The notes: generated by a model not told the origin, from the letters alone. Shown: positions 34,912 to 44,567, counted from the stretch's first letter. The stretch is 64,000 nucleotides of DNA from Agromyces protaetiae (GCF_030866785.1 NZ_CP133018.1:3844001-3908000), one strand, 5' to 3'. Numbers and translations are program-made.

Positions 34912-36342
34912 CTACACCGATTCGTCGAGCACCCGAAGGTCGGCGGCGCGACCTCGGCGCTGATCGACGATGAGCACGACGAGGAACACGACGAGGATGA
35001 GCGCCGAGCTGATCCAGGGCAGCGCCGTCTCCGGCGTGGCCCAGCCGAGGCTCAGGACGTACACGAGGAATGCGGCATAGCCCACTGCGCAGACGATCGT
35101 GGCGGCGAGCGAGATGAGCACTCTGCGTCGCGACCGCCACACGAGCACGGCCGCCGCGATCGCTGCGACCACGTATGGCGCAGCCCACATGTAGGCGGTG
35201 CCCTCAGCGAAGTAGATGCCGGCCTCGATCGGAGACATCCCGAAGGACAGGGCGACGATCGCGGGGAGCACCGCCGCGGCGATCCCGAGGATCACGATGG
35301 CGACGATCGGCGTCCGCGAGACGGGCGTCAGCGTGGCGACCGCGCGTGGCAGCAACCCGATCGTCGCGGCCGCGGCGAAGAGCCGGCTCCCGTACGTCAG
35401 CGTGGCGATCCCGGCGGCGAACAGTGCGAGACAGAGCATGACGTTCAGCAGGGTCCCGAGTCCTTCCAGCCCCGCGGCGGCAGCGAGGATCGAGAGCGGC
35501 GAGAAGCCTTCGGCGATGGCATCGGTATGCGCACTCAGCACCGGGATCTGCGCGACGACGATGACGAGGTAGATGCCGAGCGATCCGATCGCGACGGTGT
35601 GCAGGATGCGAGGCACGTTGCGCTGCGGCTCCGGGGTCTCGGCTGCGAGGAAGGCCAGCCCGTCGAACCCGATGAAGTTCGCGAGCACCAGCGTCACGGG
35701 TGCGACGAGCAGGGCGATGTTCCCGAACTCCGGCGACAGCGCCCCCCAGTGCACGTCCGGGGCGACGGCGAGGGCCTGCACCGTGATCCAGACGATGAAG
35801 GGGATGCACGCGGCGCCGAGCACGATGGCGACCGTCGAGGCGATGCGAAGACCCGTCAAGGCGGTCACCGTCATCAGTGCGCCGACGATCACGAAGGTGG
35901 CGGCCTGGGCACCGGGCGAGCTGAGCACATCGAGGCCGAGGTCGTAGAACACCGCCTGCGCGAAGTAGGTGACGGAGGTCGCGACGGCTGCCGACAGGGC
36001 CAGGTAGCCGATCAGGTTCGCGCTTCCGACGAAGAGCCCGGAGCGCCGACGGTTCGCTTGGACCAGGTACGTCATCAAGCCACCGGTCGCCACGAAGCGT
36101 TGCGAGAAGACTCTCACCACCTCGGTGACCGAGAGGATGAGCGGAACGGCCAGCACGATCGAGAACCAGCTCCCGCCGCCGCCGGTGAGCAGCAGGTACC
36201 CGGCGAAGATCGCCATGCTCGGCCCGATCTGCATGGAGACGAAGCCGAAGTTGATCGCCTTGGCCAGCGAGATCCGTCGGCCCTGCAGATCGGCGACGAG
36301 TCGCTCCTCGCGAGGGATGTCAGTGCGTTGCTCTGGCTCCAC
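34912..36342 (-). CDS. APC-family amino acid/polyamine permease
   Basis: A 476-residue membrane protein with about 12 helices. APC features include ISLAKAINFGFVSMQIGPSMAIFAG near residue 26, a GLMTYLVQANRR loop, and NFIGFDGLAFLAAETPEPQRNVPR (helix 6-7 with the F-x-G-x-E region). GTG start with a GGAGG about 11 bases upstream. Its promoter carries the cleanest copy of the TetR-type palindrome. It probably imports an amine or amino acid for the oxidases. Confidence 0.9.
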   Translation of the reverse strand: MEPEQRTDIPREERLVADLQGRRISLAKAINFGFVSMQIGPSMAIFAGYLLLTGGGGSWFSIVLAVPLILSVTEVVRVFSQRFVATGGLMTYLVQANRRRSGLFVGSANLIGYLALSAAVATSVTYFAQAVFYDLGLDVLSSPGAQAATFVIVGALMTVTALTGLRIASTVAIVLGAACIPFIVWITVQALAVAPDVHWGALSPEFGNIALLVAPVTLVLANFIGFDGLAFLAAETPEPQRNVPRILHTVAIGSLGIYLVIVVAQIPVLSAHTDAIAEGFSPLSILAAAAGLEGLGTLLNVMLCLALFAAGIATLTYGSRLFAAAATIGLLPRAVATLTPVSRTPIVAIVILGIAAAVLPAIVALSFGMSPIEAGIYFAEGTAYMWAAPYVVAAIAAAVLVWRSRRRVLISLAATIVCAVGYAAFLVYVLSLGWATPETALPWISSALILVVFLVVLIVDQRRGRAADLRVLDESV

Positions 36343-36382
36343 GTCCCGTGCCTCCCTGCGCGTTCGTCCTGTCGTGCGTCAC

Positions 36383-36412
36383 ATTATTACGGTAATAATC
36401 TCCCGTCGTCAA
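36383..36412 (-). promoter_or_regulatory. APC permease promoter with perfect ATAAT palindrome
   Basis: ATTATTAC-G-GTAATAAT (36383-36399) is a perfect eight-base-arm palindrome. On the minus strand TTGACG (36412-36407), 18 bases and AATAAT (36388-36383) make a promoter whose -10 lies within the palindrome, giving a leader of about 34 bases. Read on the minus strand it matches the 28278 site at most positions. Confidence 0.65.
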
Positions 36413-36471
36413 TCATCAGCCGCAGCGCGCTTCCCACTGCGATCTGAGCGCAGCGCGCACCGGCGGTGCGC

Positions 36472-38949
36472 TCACCCCTTCAGGCGCGTCCCGCGGGGGT
36501 CGTAGAACGGCTCCTGCGAGATCACCGCTGGCACCTCCCTGCCTGCGCAATCGACCGTGAACTCCGCGTCATCGGGGACATCCGCATCGATGTAGCCGAT
36601 GCCGCACGCGCGACCGACGGTGTACCCGTAGGCGCCGCTGGTCACCCGTCCGACCACACGCCCCCCACTCAGAATGCTCTCGTCGTGGAAGAGGTCGGCA
36701 TCGGGGTCCTCGAGTGCGAGGTAGACGGCGCGACGGGTGAGCGCTTCCGGCGTTCGGCGCTTCAGCGCCTCGCGCCCGACGAAATCCGCGGTCTTCTTGG
36801 TCGAGACCGTGAATCCGAGGCCGGCCTCGAACGGGTCATCCACCGGGCCGATGTCATGGCCCAGATGCCGGTACCCTTTCTCGATCCGCAGCGAGTCCAG
36901 AGCGTGATAGCCGGCATGGCGCAATCCGAGATCCGCACCTGCCGCAACGATCGCGTCGTACACGTTGACGGCGAGGTCTGCCGGCGGGTAGAGCTCGTAG
37001 CCCAGTTCCCCGACGAAGCTCACGCGGAGGGCCCAGGCATATCCGTCGGCGATCTCCACGCGACGGGCATGGGTGTATCGCTGCGCGTCGTTGGACCAGT
37101 CCTCGGGCGAGATCCGCTCCAACAACGCTCGGCTCAGCGGGCCCATCACGGCGAGCGTCGCGTATCCGGCCGTGGCATCGAACACCGCCGCGGCTGTGCC
37201 TCGGGCGAGCCGTTGCAACATGCCGATCGTCTTCCACTGCGTGGCCGCAGGCGTGATGACCCAGAACCGTTCGGCATCGAGACGCACGACCGTGCCGTCG
37301 AGCTCGATGCCACCGCTGCCGTTGAGCATCAGGGTGTATCGCACGCGTCCGACCGCGAGGTCGACGTCGGCGGTGCAGAACCGCTGCAGCACCGCCAGGG
37401 CATCCGGCCCCGCGACTTCGACCTTCGTGAAGGAGCTCAGATCGAACAGAGCGACCCGCTCGCGCGCCGCGAGGTGTTCCTCGCCGACGGCCTCGAACCA
37501 GTTCTGTCGGCCGTAGCGATAGTCGTAGCGGGGGGTCGTCCCGGCGGGCGCGAACCAATTCGCTCGTTCCCAGCCGACCGCTTCACCGAAGCCGGCGTTC
37601 GCGGCGACGAGGCGCTCGTGAAGTGGTGTCCGGCGGATGCCCCGCGCCGTGACGGGTTGCAGATGCGGCCAATGCATCGCATAGAGGCGGCCGAGCGCCT
37701 CCTCGGTCCGTGCGTGCAGATAGCGGCGATTGCTCTGCATCTCCGAGAACCTCCTGACGTCGACCGAAGACGCGTCGAAGGTGGGCGAGCCGCGGACGAT
37801 CCATTCAGCCAGGGCCTTCCCGGCGCCCGGCGCGAAGATGATGCCCTGGGAGTTGAAGCCCGCCGCGACGAACAGGTTCGCGACTTCCGCGGACTCGCCG
37901 AGGCAGAAGTTGCCGTCGGGCGTGAACGATTCGGGAGCGTTGAGGAATCGGTCGTAGGCGACCCCGTGCAGGGTGGGCACCCGCTGTTCCGCATGCTGAC
38001 GCACCCCGTCGAAGTGCGGCCAATCCGCCGGGAACTCGGCGAAGCCACTCGTGTCGATCTCCTGGACCGACCTGGGGATCCCTTCGGGCTCGAATGCCCC
38101 GACGAGCAGTCGGCCGTGCTCGTGACGGACGTAGAGGTATCCGTCCATGTCCCGCAGGACCGGAAGACCGGATACCGCACCCTCCATAGGCTCGGTGCGC
38201 ACGTGCACGTGCTCGGCGGCATAGAGGGGGAGGTTCACGCCACAGGATGCAGCGAGGTCACGACCCCAGAGACCCGCGGCGATGACCACACGGTCGCACG
38301 CGATCTCACGGTCCGACGTGGCGACGCCGGTGACCACGCCGTCCACGACACGGATCCCGGTGACCTCGACGCCTTCGACGATCGAGACCCCGCGCTCGTG
38401 CGCGAGCTTTGCGAACGCGAGTGCCGCGTGGCCGGGATTGAGATGTCCGTCTTCAGGAAGGTGGAGCGCACCCACGAGCCCTTCGGCGGTCGCCAGCGGC
38501 CAGAGTTCAGTGACCTCGAGCGGCGTCAGGAGCTTCGCCGCCACCCCGAGTTGCCGGGCAAGCGCTTCCATGTAGCGCAGCTCGTCCATCCGGCCGTCGG
38601 TTCGAGCCAGCATGATGGACCCGCATTGGTTGAACGACACGTCCATGCCGGATTCCGCTGCGAGCGTCGCGTACCTCGCGACGCTGTAGCGGGCGAGCTC
38701 GGCCATCGCGTGGCTGCTCCGAAGGCTGGATACGAGTCCGGCGGCGTGCCAGGATGTCCCGCTTCCGAGCACTGCGCGTTCGAGGACGACGATGTCGGAC
38801 TCGCCGAGCTCCGCGAGATGGAGCGCGACGCTCGTGCCGATGATGCCACCACCGATGACGACCGTGCGGGCCCGCTCCGGGAGCGACGGCTCGGCGCCGG
38901 AGGGCCGGAAGATCGAGGCGGACAGGTTCTTGTCGACGAGACGTTCCAA
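36472..38949 (-). CDS. FAD-dependent N-demethylase with GcvT domain (dimethylglycine/sarcosine dehydrogenase-like)
   Basis: An 825-residue cytoplasmic flavoprotein. Residues 28-420 are a DAO-type FAD domain (VVIGGGIIGTSVALHL; GSGTSWHAAGL with His68, the position of covalent 8-alpha-histidyl-FAD in dimethylglycine dehydrogenases). The C-terminal 400 residues are an aminomethyltransferase/GcvT folate domain (RLDAERFWVITPAA; LSYVGELGYELY in variant form; LRIEKGYRHLGHD; DPFEAGLGF). Length matches Arthrobacter dimethylglycine oxidase. It oxidises N-methyl groups and loads formaldehyde onto tetrahydrofolate. The TTG at 38949 has AAGGAC six bases ahead. The longer frame overlaps purU. Confidence 0.88.
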   Translation of the reverse strand: MERLVDKNLSASIFRPSGAEPSLPERARTVVIGGGIIGTSVALHLAELGESDIVVLERAVLGSGTSWHAAGLVSSLRSSHAMAELARYSVARYATLAAESGMDVSFNQCGSIMLARTDGRMDELRYMEALARQLGVAAKLLTPLEVTELWPLATAEGLVGALHLPEDGHLNPGHAALAFAKLAHERGVSIVEGVEVTGIRVVDGVVTGVATSDREIACDRVVIAAGLWGRDLAASCGVNLPLYAAEHVHVRTEPMEGAVSGLPVLRDMDGYLYVRHEHGRLLVGAFEPEGIPRSVQEIDTSGFAEFPADWPHFDGVRQHAEQRVPTLHGVAYDRFLNAPESFTPDGNFCLGESAEVANLFVAAGFNSQGIIFAPGAGKALAEWIVRGSPTFDASSVDVRRFSEMQSNRRYLHARTEEALGRLYAMHWPHLQPVTARGIRRTPLHERLVAANAGFGEAVGWERANWFAPAGTTPRYDYRYGRQNWFEAVGEEHLAARERVALFDLSSFTKVEVAGPDALAVLQRFCTADVDLAVGRVRYTLMLNGSGGIELDGTVVRLDAERFWVITPAATQWKTIGMLQRLARGTAAAVFDATAGYATLAVMGPLSRALLERISPEDWSNDAQRYTHARRVEIADGYAWALRVSFVGELGYELYPPADLAVNVYDAIVAAGADLGLRHAGYHALDSLRIEKGYRHLGHDIGPVDDPFEAGLGFTVSTKKTADFVGREALKRRTPEALTRRAVYLALEDPDADLFHDESILSGGRVVGRVTSGAYGYTVGRACGIGYIDADVPDDAEFTVDCAGREVPAVISQEPFYDPRGTRLKG

Positions 38950-38989
38950 TTGCGGGTCCTTGCGTGAGATGAGTTCGGAGAACCAGACG

Positions 38990-39859
38990 TCAGCGCAGCA
39001 CGATCGTGCTGCCGCCGTTGAGCAGAACGCGGCCCTGGGCATGCCACTGGACGGCACGGGCGAGCGCCAGCGCCTCGGCGTCTCGACCCGCGACGGTGAG
39101 CTGCTCGACGCTGGTGGCGTGGTCGACGCGGATGACTTGCTGCTCGATGATCGGCCCCTCGTCGAGGTCGGCGGTCACGTAGTGCGCGGTCGCACCGACC
39201 AGCTTCACGCCGCGGGCGTGCGCCTGGTGGTAGGGCTTCGCGCCCTTGAAGCTCGGCAGGAACGAGTGGTGGATGTTGATCGCACGTCCGGCGAGTCGAC
39301 GGCACAGGTCGTCGGACAGCACTTGCATGTACCGGGCGAGCACGACGAGCTCGATCTCCCGGTCGTCGACGAGGTCGGCGAGTGCGGCCTCGGCGGCCGG
39401 CTTGGTGTCCGGCGTGACGGGGAGGTGCACGAACTCGACCCCGTAGCTTTCGACGAGCGGCTGGAGATCGCGGTGGTTGGAGACCACCACGGGCACGTCG
39501 ATCGAGAGGTGCCCCGACCGCCACCGGAACAGGAGGTCGTTGAGGCAGTGGTCGAACTTCGACACGAGGATCGCCACGCGGGTTCTCGCGCCCGTGTCGG
39601 CCAGCGTCCACTGCATGGAGAGCGAGTCGGCGAGCGGCTCGAACTCCGCGCGAAGCTCCTGGAGCGATCGGAGCCCCTGCGGGAGCCTGACCTCCACTCG
39701 CATGAAGAACCGCCCGCTGTCCGGGTCGCCGTATTGCTGGCTCTCGGCGATGTCGCCGCCGCGAGCGAGGAAATACCCCGTGACCGCGTGCACGATCCCG
39801 GGCCGGTCGGGGCAGGTGAGCGTCAGGGTGATCCGTGCGGGGTGGGTGTCGATCGTCAT
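38990..39859 (-). CDS. purU: Formyltetrahydrofolate deformylase
   Basis: A 289-residue enzyme: an N-terminal ACT domain (LTLTCPDRPGIVHAVTGYF) and a C-terminal formyltransferase fold with HHSFLPSFKGAKPYHQA, VKLVGATAHYVTADLDEGPII and the catalytic HxSFLPxF/Asp set. It hydrolyses 10-formyl-THF to formate and THF, recycling folate loaded by the demethylase encoded next. Its ATG overlaps the upstream oxidase stop by four bases. purU beside dimethylglycine/sarcosine oxidation genes is a known actinobacterial arrangement. Confidence 0.94.
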   Translation of the reverse strand: MTIDTHPARITLTLTCPDRPGIVHAVTGYFLARGGDIAESQQYGDPDSGRFFMRVEVRLPQGLRSLQELRAEFEPLADSLSMQWTLADTGARTRVAILVSKFDHCLNDLLFRWRSGHLSIDVPVVVSNHRDLQPLVESYGVEFVHLPVTPDTKPAAEAALADLVDDREIELVVLARYMQVLSDDLCRRLAGRAINIHHSFLPSFKGAKPYHQAHARGVKLVGATAHYVTADLDEGPIIEQQVIRVDHATSVEQLTVAGRDAEALALARAVQWHAQGRVLLNGGSTIVLR

Positions 39860-41220
39860 GTCGTGGTCCTCTCGTGACCTCGGTCGGAACGCGCGCGGGC
39901 GTCCCGTGCATCGGCGAGGACGGCCGCCGCGGCCGCGCGGCCGGTACGCACCGCACCTTCCATGTAGCCGCACACCCATTGGTCGGATCCGCAGACGTAG
40001 AAGGGGGGTTCGTGGGTCGCGTGGAGCGGGCCGACCCGCATGACGTCACCGGGACGCCACGCGGTGATGTATCCCTGGGTCCACGGATCGAGGCCCCACC
40101 GGCGGATGAACAGGTCGGTGGGGTTCAGTGCCGCCGACCCGAACGCTCGAGCGAAGTCCTGCAGGAGTTCGCCCCGGACGTGTTCCGCGGGCGATGCCTC
40201 GAACACACCGTGTCGCTCGGGAGGCACGAGTGCGGAGAGCACGCCGTCGCGTTGCGACCAGGTGCCGCCGACCAGGCCGTGTTCGAGGTACGAGGAGCCG
40301 TTCTGCCCCTGCCCCTCCCAGAAGGAGCCGTCGTAGACCGCGACGACCTTGCTCACCTTCGCGTGACGTTGCGCCCGCAGTGACGCGAGCCGCCGGTCGG
40401 AGACGCCGTCGATGTGCAGATCGCGGAGAGGTCCGGCCGGCAGACTCGAGACCACCGCGTCGCTCTCGTAGCGCTCGCCGTCGCGAGTCGTGACGGCGCA
40501 CGACGACGGACGGATCCGGATGCTCCGGACCGGGCTGTCGTAATGAATGCTCGATGCCATCCGCTCGGCGAGTCGTGCAGGCACGGTGGCCGACCCCTCT
40601 CGCACGCGCAGGCTCTCCCAGGCCACGTAGTCGTAGAACCGTGGTGTGGGCACGGTCGCCTCCTTGCGGAGGTCCGCGAGCAGCGACGTCCGCTCCGGGG
40701 ATTCGGCGGCGAGCGCGAGCATCGCGAGGGAGCGTGCGCGGATGACGTTCGGCGTGGCACCTTGGGCGCGCAGCCAGTCGGCGACGGAGGTCCGGTCGAG
40801 GGCCGCCGCGTCGGGGTGGGACCACGGATCGTCCGGGTCGACGCTCGCCGCGAGCTTCCCGAACTCGTGCTCGCACCTGAGGTAGAGGTCGCGCTCGGCG
40901 ACCGTGAGCCACCCGAAGTCGTCCCCGATGAATCGCTGCTCGGCGAGTACGTGGGTGTCCTCACCCGGGAGGTCGGTGAACGAGTTCTCGAGCGTCAATC
41001 CCAGCTCGTCCACGAGGGCGCGATAGGCGACGTGGTGCGGGCCGATCACCTCGCCCCCGAGTTGGACCCGTCGCCCGTCGGTGAGGGTGTGCTGTGCGAC
41101 CCGCCCGCCGGGGCGGCCGCGTGCTTCGAGGACGACGACGTCGGCGCCGGCGGCGCGGAGGTCGGCCGCGGCGGCCAGCCCCGAGAGTCCAGCTCCGATG
41201 ATGACGACATCACAACGCAT
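39856..41220 (-). CDS. Flavin amine oxidase (MAO type), copy 3
   Basis: A 454-residue FAD enzyme with VVIIGAGLSGLAAAADLRAAG, VLEARGRPGGRVAQ, and C-terminal PPFYVCGSDQWVCGYMEGAVRTGRA. It is the most divergent of the five, with two Cys (VCGSDQWVC) in the C-terminal flavin loop where covalent MAOs hold their Cys. Flavin attachment deserves testing. It lies between another oxidase and purU, and is co-transcribed with both. Confidence 0.88.
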   Translation of the reverse strand: MRCDVVIIGAGLSGLAAAADLRAAGADVVVLEARGRPGGRVAQHTLTDGRRVQLGGEVIGPHHVAYRALVDELGLTLENSFTDLPGEDTHVLAEQRFIGDDFGWLTVAERDLYLRCEHEFGKLAASVDPDDPWSHPDAAALDRTSVADWLRAQGATPNVIRARSLAMLALAAESPERTSLLADLRKEATVPTPRFYDYVAWESLRVREGSATVPARLAERMASSIHYDSPVRSIRIRPSSCAVTTRDGERYESDAVVSSLPAGPLRDLHIDGVSDRRLASLRAQRHAKVSKVVAVYDGSFWEGQGQNGSSYLEHGLVGGTWSQRDGVLSALVPPERHGVFEASPAEHVRGELLQDFARAFGSAALNPTDLFIRRWGLDPWTQGYITAWRPGDVMRVGPLHATHEPPFYVCGSDQWVCGYMEGAVRTGRAAAAAVLADARDARARSDRGHERTTT

Positions 41221-41250
41221 GGGTGCTTCCTTCGTTCAGCTGAGAGAGAG

Positions 41251-42537
41251 TCAGGGCGTCAGCTTCTCAAGCAGCTGGGTCGCGGCGATACGGCCGGTCT
41301 TGACGGCACCTTCCATCCCGCCGACGAACGCGCCGCTCGTGTCTGCCCCGGAGATGGCGACGCGACCGACGACGCGTTGGGCGAAGGCCTCGTTCATCTC
41401 CGGGTCCCATCCGACGCCCCAGTTCGGGTACGAGCCGCGGCTCCACTCCTCGGTGCGCCAGTCGGTGATCACGATGTCGGGCGCTTCGGGGAAGGTGCAT
41501 CCGGGCAGGACCGCGCTCACGCGGGCCTGCGCGACCTCGGGGCCGCCTTCGAGCACGCGGTCGATGACCGGATCGGTCCCGAAGAATGCGGTGACCGCGG
41601 ACTCGCTCGCGAGCTCGTTCGACGCGCTCGCCCACGTGCACGCCGTCCACCACTCGGTCGGTTCGGCGGCGCACTCGGGCCGGCCCGGTGTCTCGAGCGC
41701 GAAGTTGGCCATCGCGCTCGCGCCCATGACCAGCGTGTCGATGGCACGGCGCATCTGCAGCGGAAGCGCGAACCCGAGCTTGAGCTCGCGGAGCAAGGGC
41801 AGCGGCAGCGCGATGATCGCGCCATCGCCGTGCACGGTGGATCCGTCGGCGAGTTCGAACGTCACGCTGTCGGCGTCCTGCGTCACGTTGACGACCGGAG
41901 ACCCCAGTCGAACGGCGTCGCCGAGTCGGCGTGCCAGCTCTGTCGCCGGTCGCTGGTTTCCACCGTGGATCCGCGACGCATGCTCCACGATGCCCGGGTC
42001 GAACGCGCCATCCTCCGCATGCTCGTCGCTCCCCCATACGGACCCGAAGTACTGCGCGACGAATCCGTTCGCGCTGAGCCGATCGAGCGGCACGCTCAGC
42101 GCCGCGGTCGTATTGAGGTAGGTGGGGTGCGTTCGGTAGTCCTGTCCGACGACCGCCTCGAACGCCGCATCGAGCGACTCGTCGCCGTCGCCGTTCGCGA
42201 TCCGCGCGTGCGCGCGGGCGCCCAGCGCCTCGTACAGCCAGCTCACCTCGTCGACGGTGTGGTGCTCGTCGAGCCCGACCTCCCAGCGTCCGACGGGGAA
42301 GCCGATGCCGATCATCTCGATCTCGAGCTCAGCGCAGAGACCACGAAGCGCATGGTCTTCCGATCGGATGGTGAGCGCACCGTGATCGACGATGACCCCG
42401 TTGGCGAGGGGGGTGGAGTAGGTACGGCCTCCGACTCGGTCGCGGGCATCGAAGACGACGACCTCGTGGCCGGCCTCCTTCAGACGCCAGGCGGAGTGCA
42501 GACCGGACAGACCGGCGCCGGCGATGAGGATCTTCAT
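41251..42537 (-). CDS. Flavin amine oxidase (MAO type), copy 4
   Basis: A 428-residue FAD enzyme: LIAGAGLSGLHSAWRLKEAG, VFDARDRVGGRTYS, and C-terminal GRVAISGADTSGAFVGGMEGAVKTGRIA. AAGGAGAG precedes the ATG at 42537. It follows the polyamine-type ABC genes by 60 bases, so it likely acts on the imported amine. It resembles copies 2 and 5 through the LPLPLLRELKLGFALPL strand. Confidence 0.88.
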   Translation of the reverse strand: MKILIAGAGLSGLHSAWRLKEAGHEVVVFDARDRVGGRTYSTPLANGVIVDHGALTIRSEDHALRGLCAELEIEMIGIGFPVGRWEVGLDEHHTVDEVSWLYEALGARAHARIANGDGDESLDAAFEAVVGQDYRTHPTYLNTTAALSVPLDRLSANGFVAQYFGSVWGSDEHAEDGAFDPGIVEHASRIHGGNQRPATELARRLGDAVRLGSPVVNVTQDADSVTFELADGSTVHGDGAIIALPLPLLRELKLGFALPLQMRRAIDTLVMGASAMANFALETPGRPECAAEPTEWWTACTWASASNELASESAVTAFFGTDPVIDRVLEGGPEVAQARVSAVLPGCTFPEAPDIVITDWRTEEWSRGSYPNWGVGWDPEMNEAFAQRVVGRVAISGADTSGAFVGGMEGAVKTGRIAATQLLEKLTP

Positions 42538-42552
42538 GTGCAGCTCTCCTTC

Positions 42553-42574
42553 GGAGTGAGCGGGGAGTGAGCGG
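42553..42574 (+). repeat. Two 11-base direct repeats
   Basis: GGAGTGAGCGG occurs twice in tandem, followed by a partial third unit, in the 60-base gap between the ABC ATPase and oxidase genes. Probably slippage. No function is evident. Confidence 0.4.
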
Positions 42575-42597
42575 GGAGCGCGGGATGGCACACGGGT

Positions 42598-43779
42598 TCA
42601 GGTGGCGGGATCCGATGCGCCGCCGTCGTCGGCGAGCAGGATCCCATCGGCGGTCTTCCACGACATCTGAGCCGCCGCCCCAGGCGAGACGTGGCTGGCA
42701 TCGCTACCGAGCCGGACCGTGCCGGCGGTGCCGTCAGGGAGACGTACGGTCACTCGTCGCGTGGCCCCGAGGTACGTCACGTCCTCGATGGTCACGGGCA
42801 GACGCTCCCGATCTGCCGTCTCGGGTCCGCGTTCGGCGTCCAAGGTGAGATTCTCCGGCCGGATCAGCAGCGCCGCCCGCCCCGATCGCACGCCGGGTGC
42901 GCGCACTCGGTGCGACCCGACCTCAACGGTGCTCGTCGCCGGTGTCGAGGGCGTGGCGTCGCCGACGAGCACGGTCGACTCACCCAGGAACCGGCCGACG
43001 AACAGCGTCTCGGGACGCTCGTAGAGGGTCTCCGCCGCGCCCACCTGCTCGATGCGTCCTTGGTTGAAGACCGCGATGCGGTCCGACATCGACAGCGCCT
43101 CCTCCTGGTCGTGGGTCACGTAGACGAACGTGGATCCGACCTCGCGGTGGATGCGCGTGATCTCGGCCTGCAACCACTCCCGCAGCTTGCGGTCGAGCGC
43201 GCCGAGCGGCTCATCCATCAGCAGGACGCGAGGCTCGTAGACCAGTGCGCGCGCCAGCGCGACGCGCTGCTGCTGCCCGCCGGAGAGCTCAGACGGATAG
43301 CGGTCGCCATACGACGACATCCGCACCATCTCCATCGCGCCGTCGACCAGCGCACGTTGCCGCATCTTGCCGATCCGTCGACGTTTGAGCGGGTATGCGA
43401 TGTTCTCGGCAACCGTCTGGTGCGGGAAGAGGGCGTAGTTCTGGAACACCATGCCGATGTCGCGCTTGTGCGGCGGAAGCTTCGCGACGGGACGGCCGTA
43501 GATGTGCAGCAGCCCCGACGTGATGCCGGTGAAGCCGGCGATCATGTTGAGGGTGGTCGTCTTCCCAGAGCCCGACGGCCCCAGGAACGTCATGAACTCG
43601 CCGGGTTCGATCACGAGATCGATGTGATCGACGACGGTGTCGGACCCATACGTCTTCGTCACGTCGCGGAGACTGATCCCCGCGTCGCCGATCTGCTCGA
43701 TGGCGGTGGTGTCGAGGTCGAGCGTTCTGAGCTCGTTCTCGTGTTCGGCGGCGATTCCGGGTCCGCTCGGTGAACTCAT
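42598..43779 (-). CDS. Polyamine-type ABC transporter ATP-binding protein (PotA-like)
   Basis: A 393-residue ATPase with an ABC domain (Walker A GPSGSGKTT, signature LSGGQQQRVALARAL, Walker B VLLMDEPLGALD, switch His in VTHDQEEAL) and a C-terminal TOBE/OB domain (residues about 290-393, with RPENLTLD). The 35-residue N-terminal extension before the first strand is longer than in E. coli PotA. ATG 43779 overlaps the upstream permease stop by four bases. Confidence 0.9.
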   Translation of the reverse strand: MSSPSGPGIAAEHENELRTLDLDTTAIEQIGDAGISLRDVTKTYGSDTVVDHIDLVIEPGEFMTFLGPSGSGKTTTLNMIAGFTGITSGLLHIYGRPVAKLPPHKRDIGMVFQNYALFPHQTVAENIAYPLKRRRIGKMRQRALVDGAMEMVRMSSYGDRYPSELSGGQQQRVALARALVYEPRVLLMDEPLGALDRKLREWLQAEITRIHREVGSTFVYVTHDQEEALSMSDRIAVFNQGRIEQVGAAETLYERPETLFVGRFLGESTVLVGDATPSTPATSTVEVGSHRVRAPGVRSGRAALLIRPENLTLDAERGPETADRERLPVTIEDVTYLGATRRVTVRLPDGTAGTVRLGSDASHVSPGAAAQMSWKTADGILLADDGGASDPAT

Positions 43780-44567
43780 GACGTCGCTCGCTTTCTCTTG
43801 CGCTTCCGGGTGGCGAGTTGGGCGCCGAGCATGATGACGATCGAGGTCAGCATCGTGATCACGGCGACCGCCGCCACCGTCGGGTCGTTCGTCTGCGTGA
43901 CGCTGTTGAAGATCTTCACGGGCAGCGTCTGCAGCGTCGGGCTTTGGATGAACAGCGACAGGATCACCTCGTCGAACGAGGTGACGAACGCGAAGAGCGC
44001 CCCGGCGGTGACCCCGGGCACGATCAGCGGGAGCGTGACGGTGAAGAACGCGGTGACGCGATTTGCGCCCAGGCTCGCGGCGGCATGCTCCAGGCGTGGA
44101 TCGATCCCCTGGAGTGAAGCGAGGACATTGGTGATGACGAGCGGCAGCGACACGACCGTGTGCGCCAGGACGAATCCCACCAGGCTTCCGAGCAACCCGA
44201 ACCTGAGGAACACCGAATACAGCCCGACCGCGAGGACGATGCCCGGGACGATGAGCGGGAGCAGGAAGTACCCCTCGAGGACGCTCTTCCCGCGGAACCG
44301 CACCTTCGACAGCCCCAGCGCCGCGAGCACGCCGATGCTCGTCGCCACGATCGTGGTGAGTACCGCGACCTGCAGGGATGCGGCGAGCGAACGCAGCCAC
44401 GAGGCATCCGTGAAGAAGTTCTCGTACCACTGGAGCGACCACCCCTGTGGAGGGAAATTGAACGAGGACACCGAGTTGAACGACATCGGCACGATGACGA
44501 GGGTGGGCAGGATGAGCCACGCGACGATGATGATCGCGAAGACGCCCAACGTTCGCTTCAGGGTCAT
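43776..44567 (-). CDS. Polyamine-type ABC transporter permease (PotC-like)
   Basis: A 263-residue permease with six helices. FNSVSSFNFPPQGWSLQWYENFF follows helix 1 as in PotC, and the EAA loop is LEHAAASLGANRVTAFFTVTLP. The frame reaches 45113, but ATG 44567 overlaps the PotB-like stop by four bases and gives the family N-terminus. Confidence 0.9.
   Translation of the reverse strand: MTLKRTLGVFAIIIVAWLILPTLVIVPMSFNSVSSFNFPPQGWSLQWYENFFTDASWLRSLAASLQVAVLTTIVATSIGVLAALGLSKVRFRGKSVLEGYFLLPLIVPGIVLAVGLYSVFLRFGLLGSLVGFVLAHTVVSLPLVITNVLASLQGIDPRLEHAAASLGANRVTAFFTVTLPLIVPGVTAGALFAFVTSFDEVILSLFIQSPTLQTLPVKIFNSVTQTNDPTVAAVAVITMLTSIVIMLGAQLATRKRKRKRATS

Noticed and set aside
36466..38967. An 833-codon plus-strand open frame opposite the GcvT flavoprotein gene
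   Set aside because: Same shadow effect. The minus strand encodes recognisable FAD and GcvT domains across the full length.
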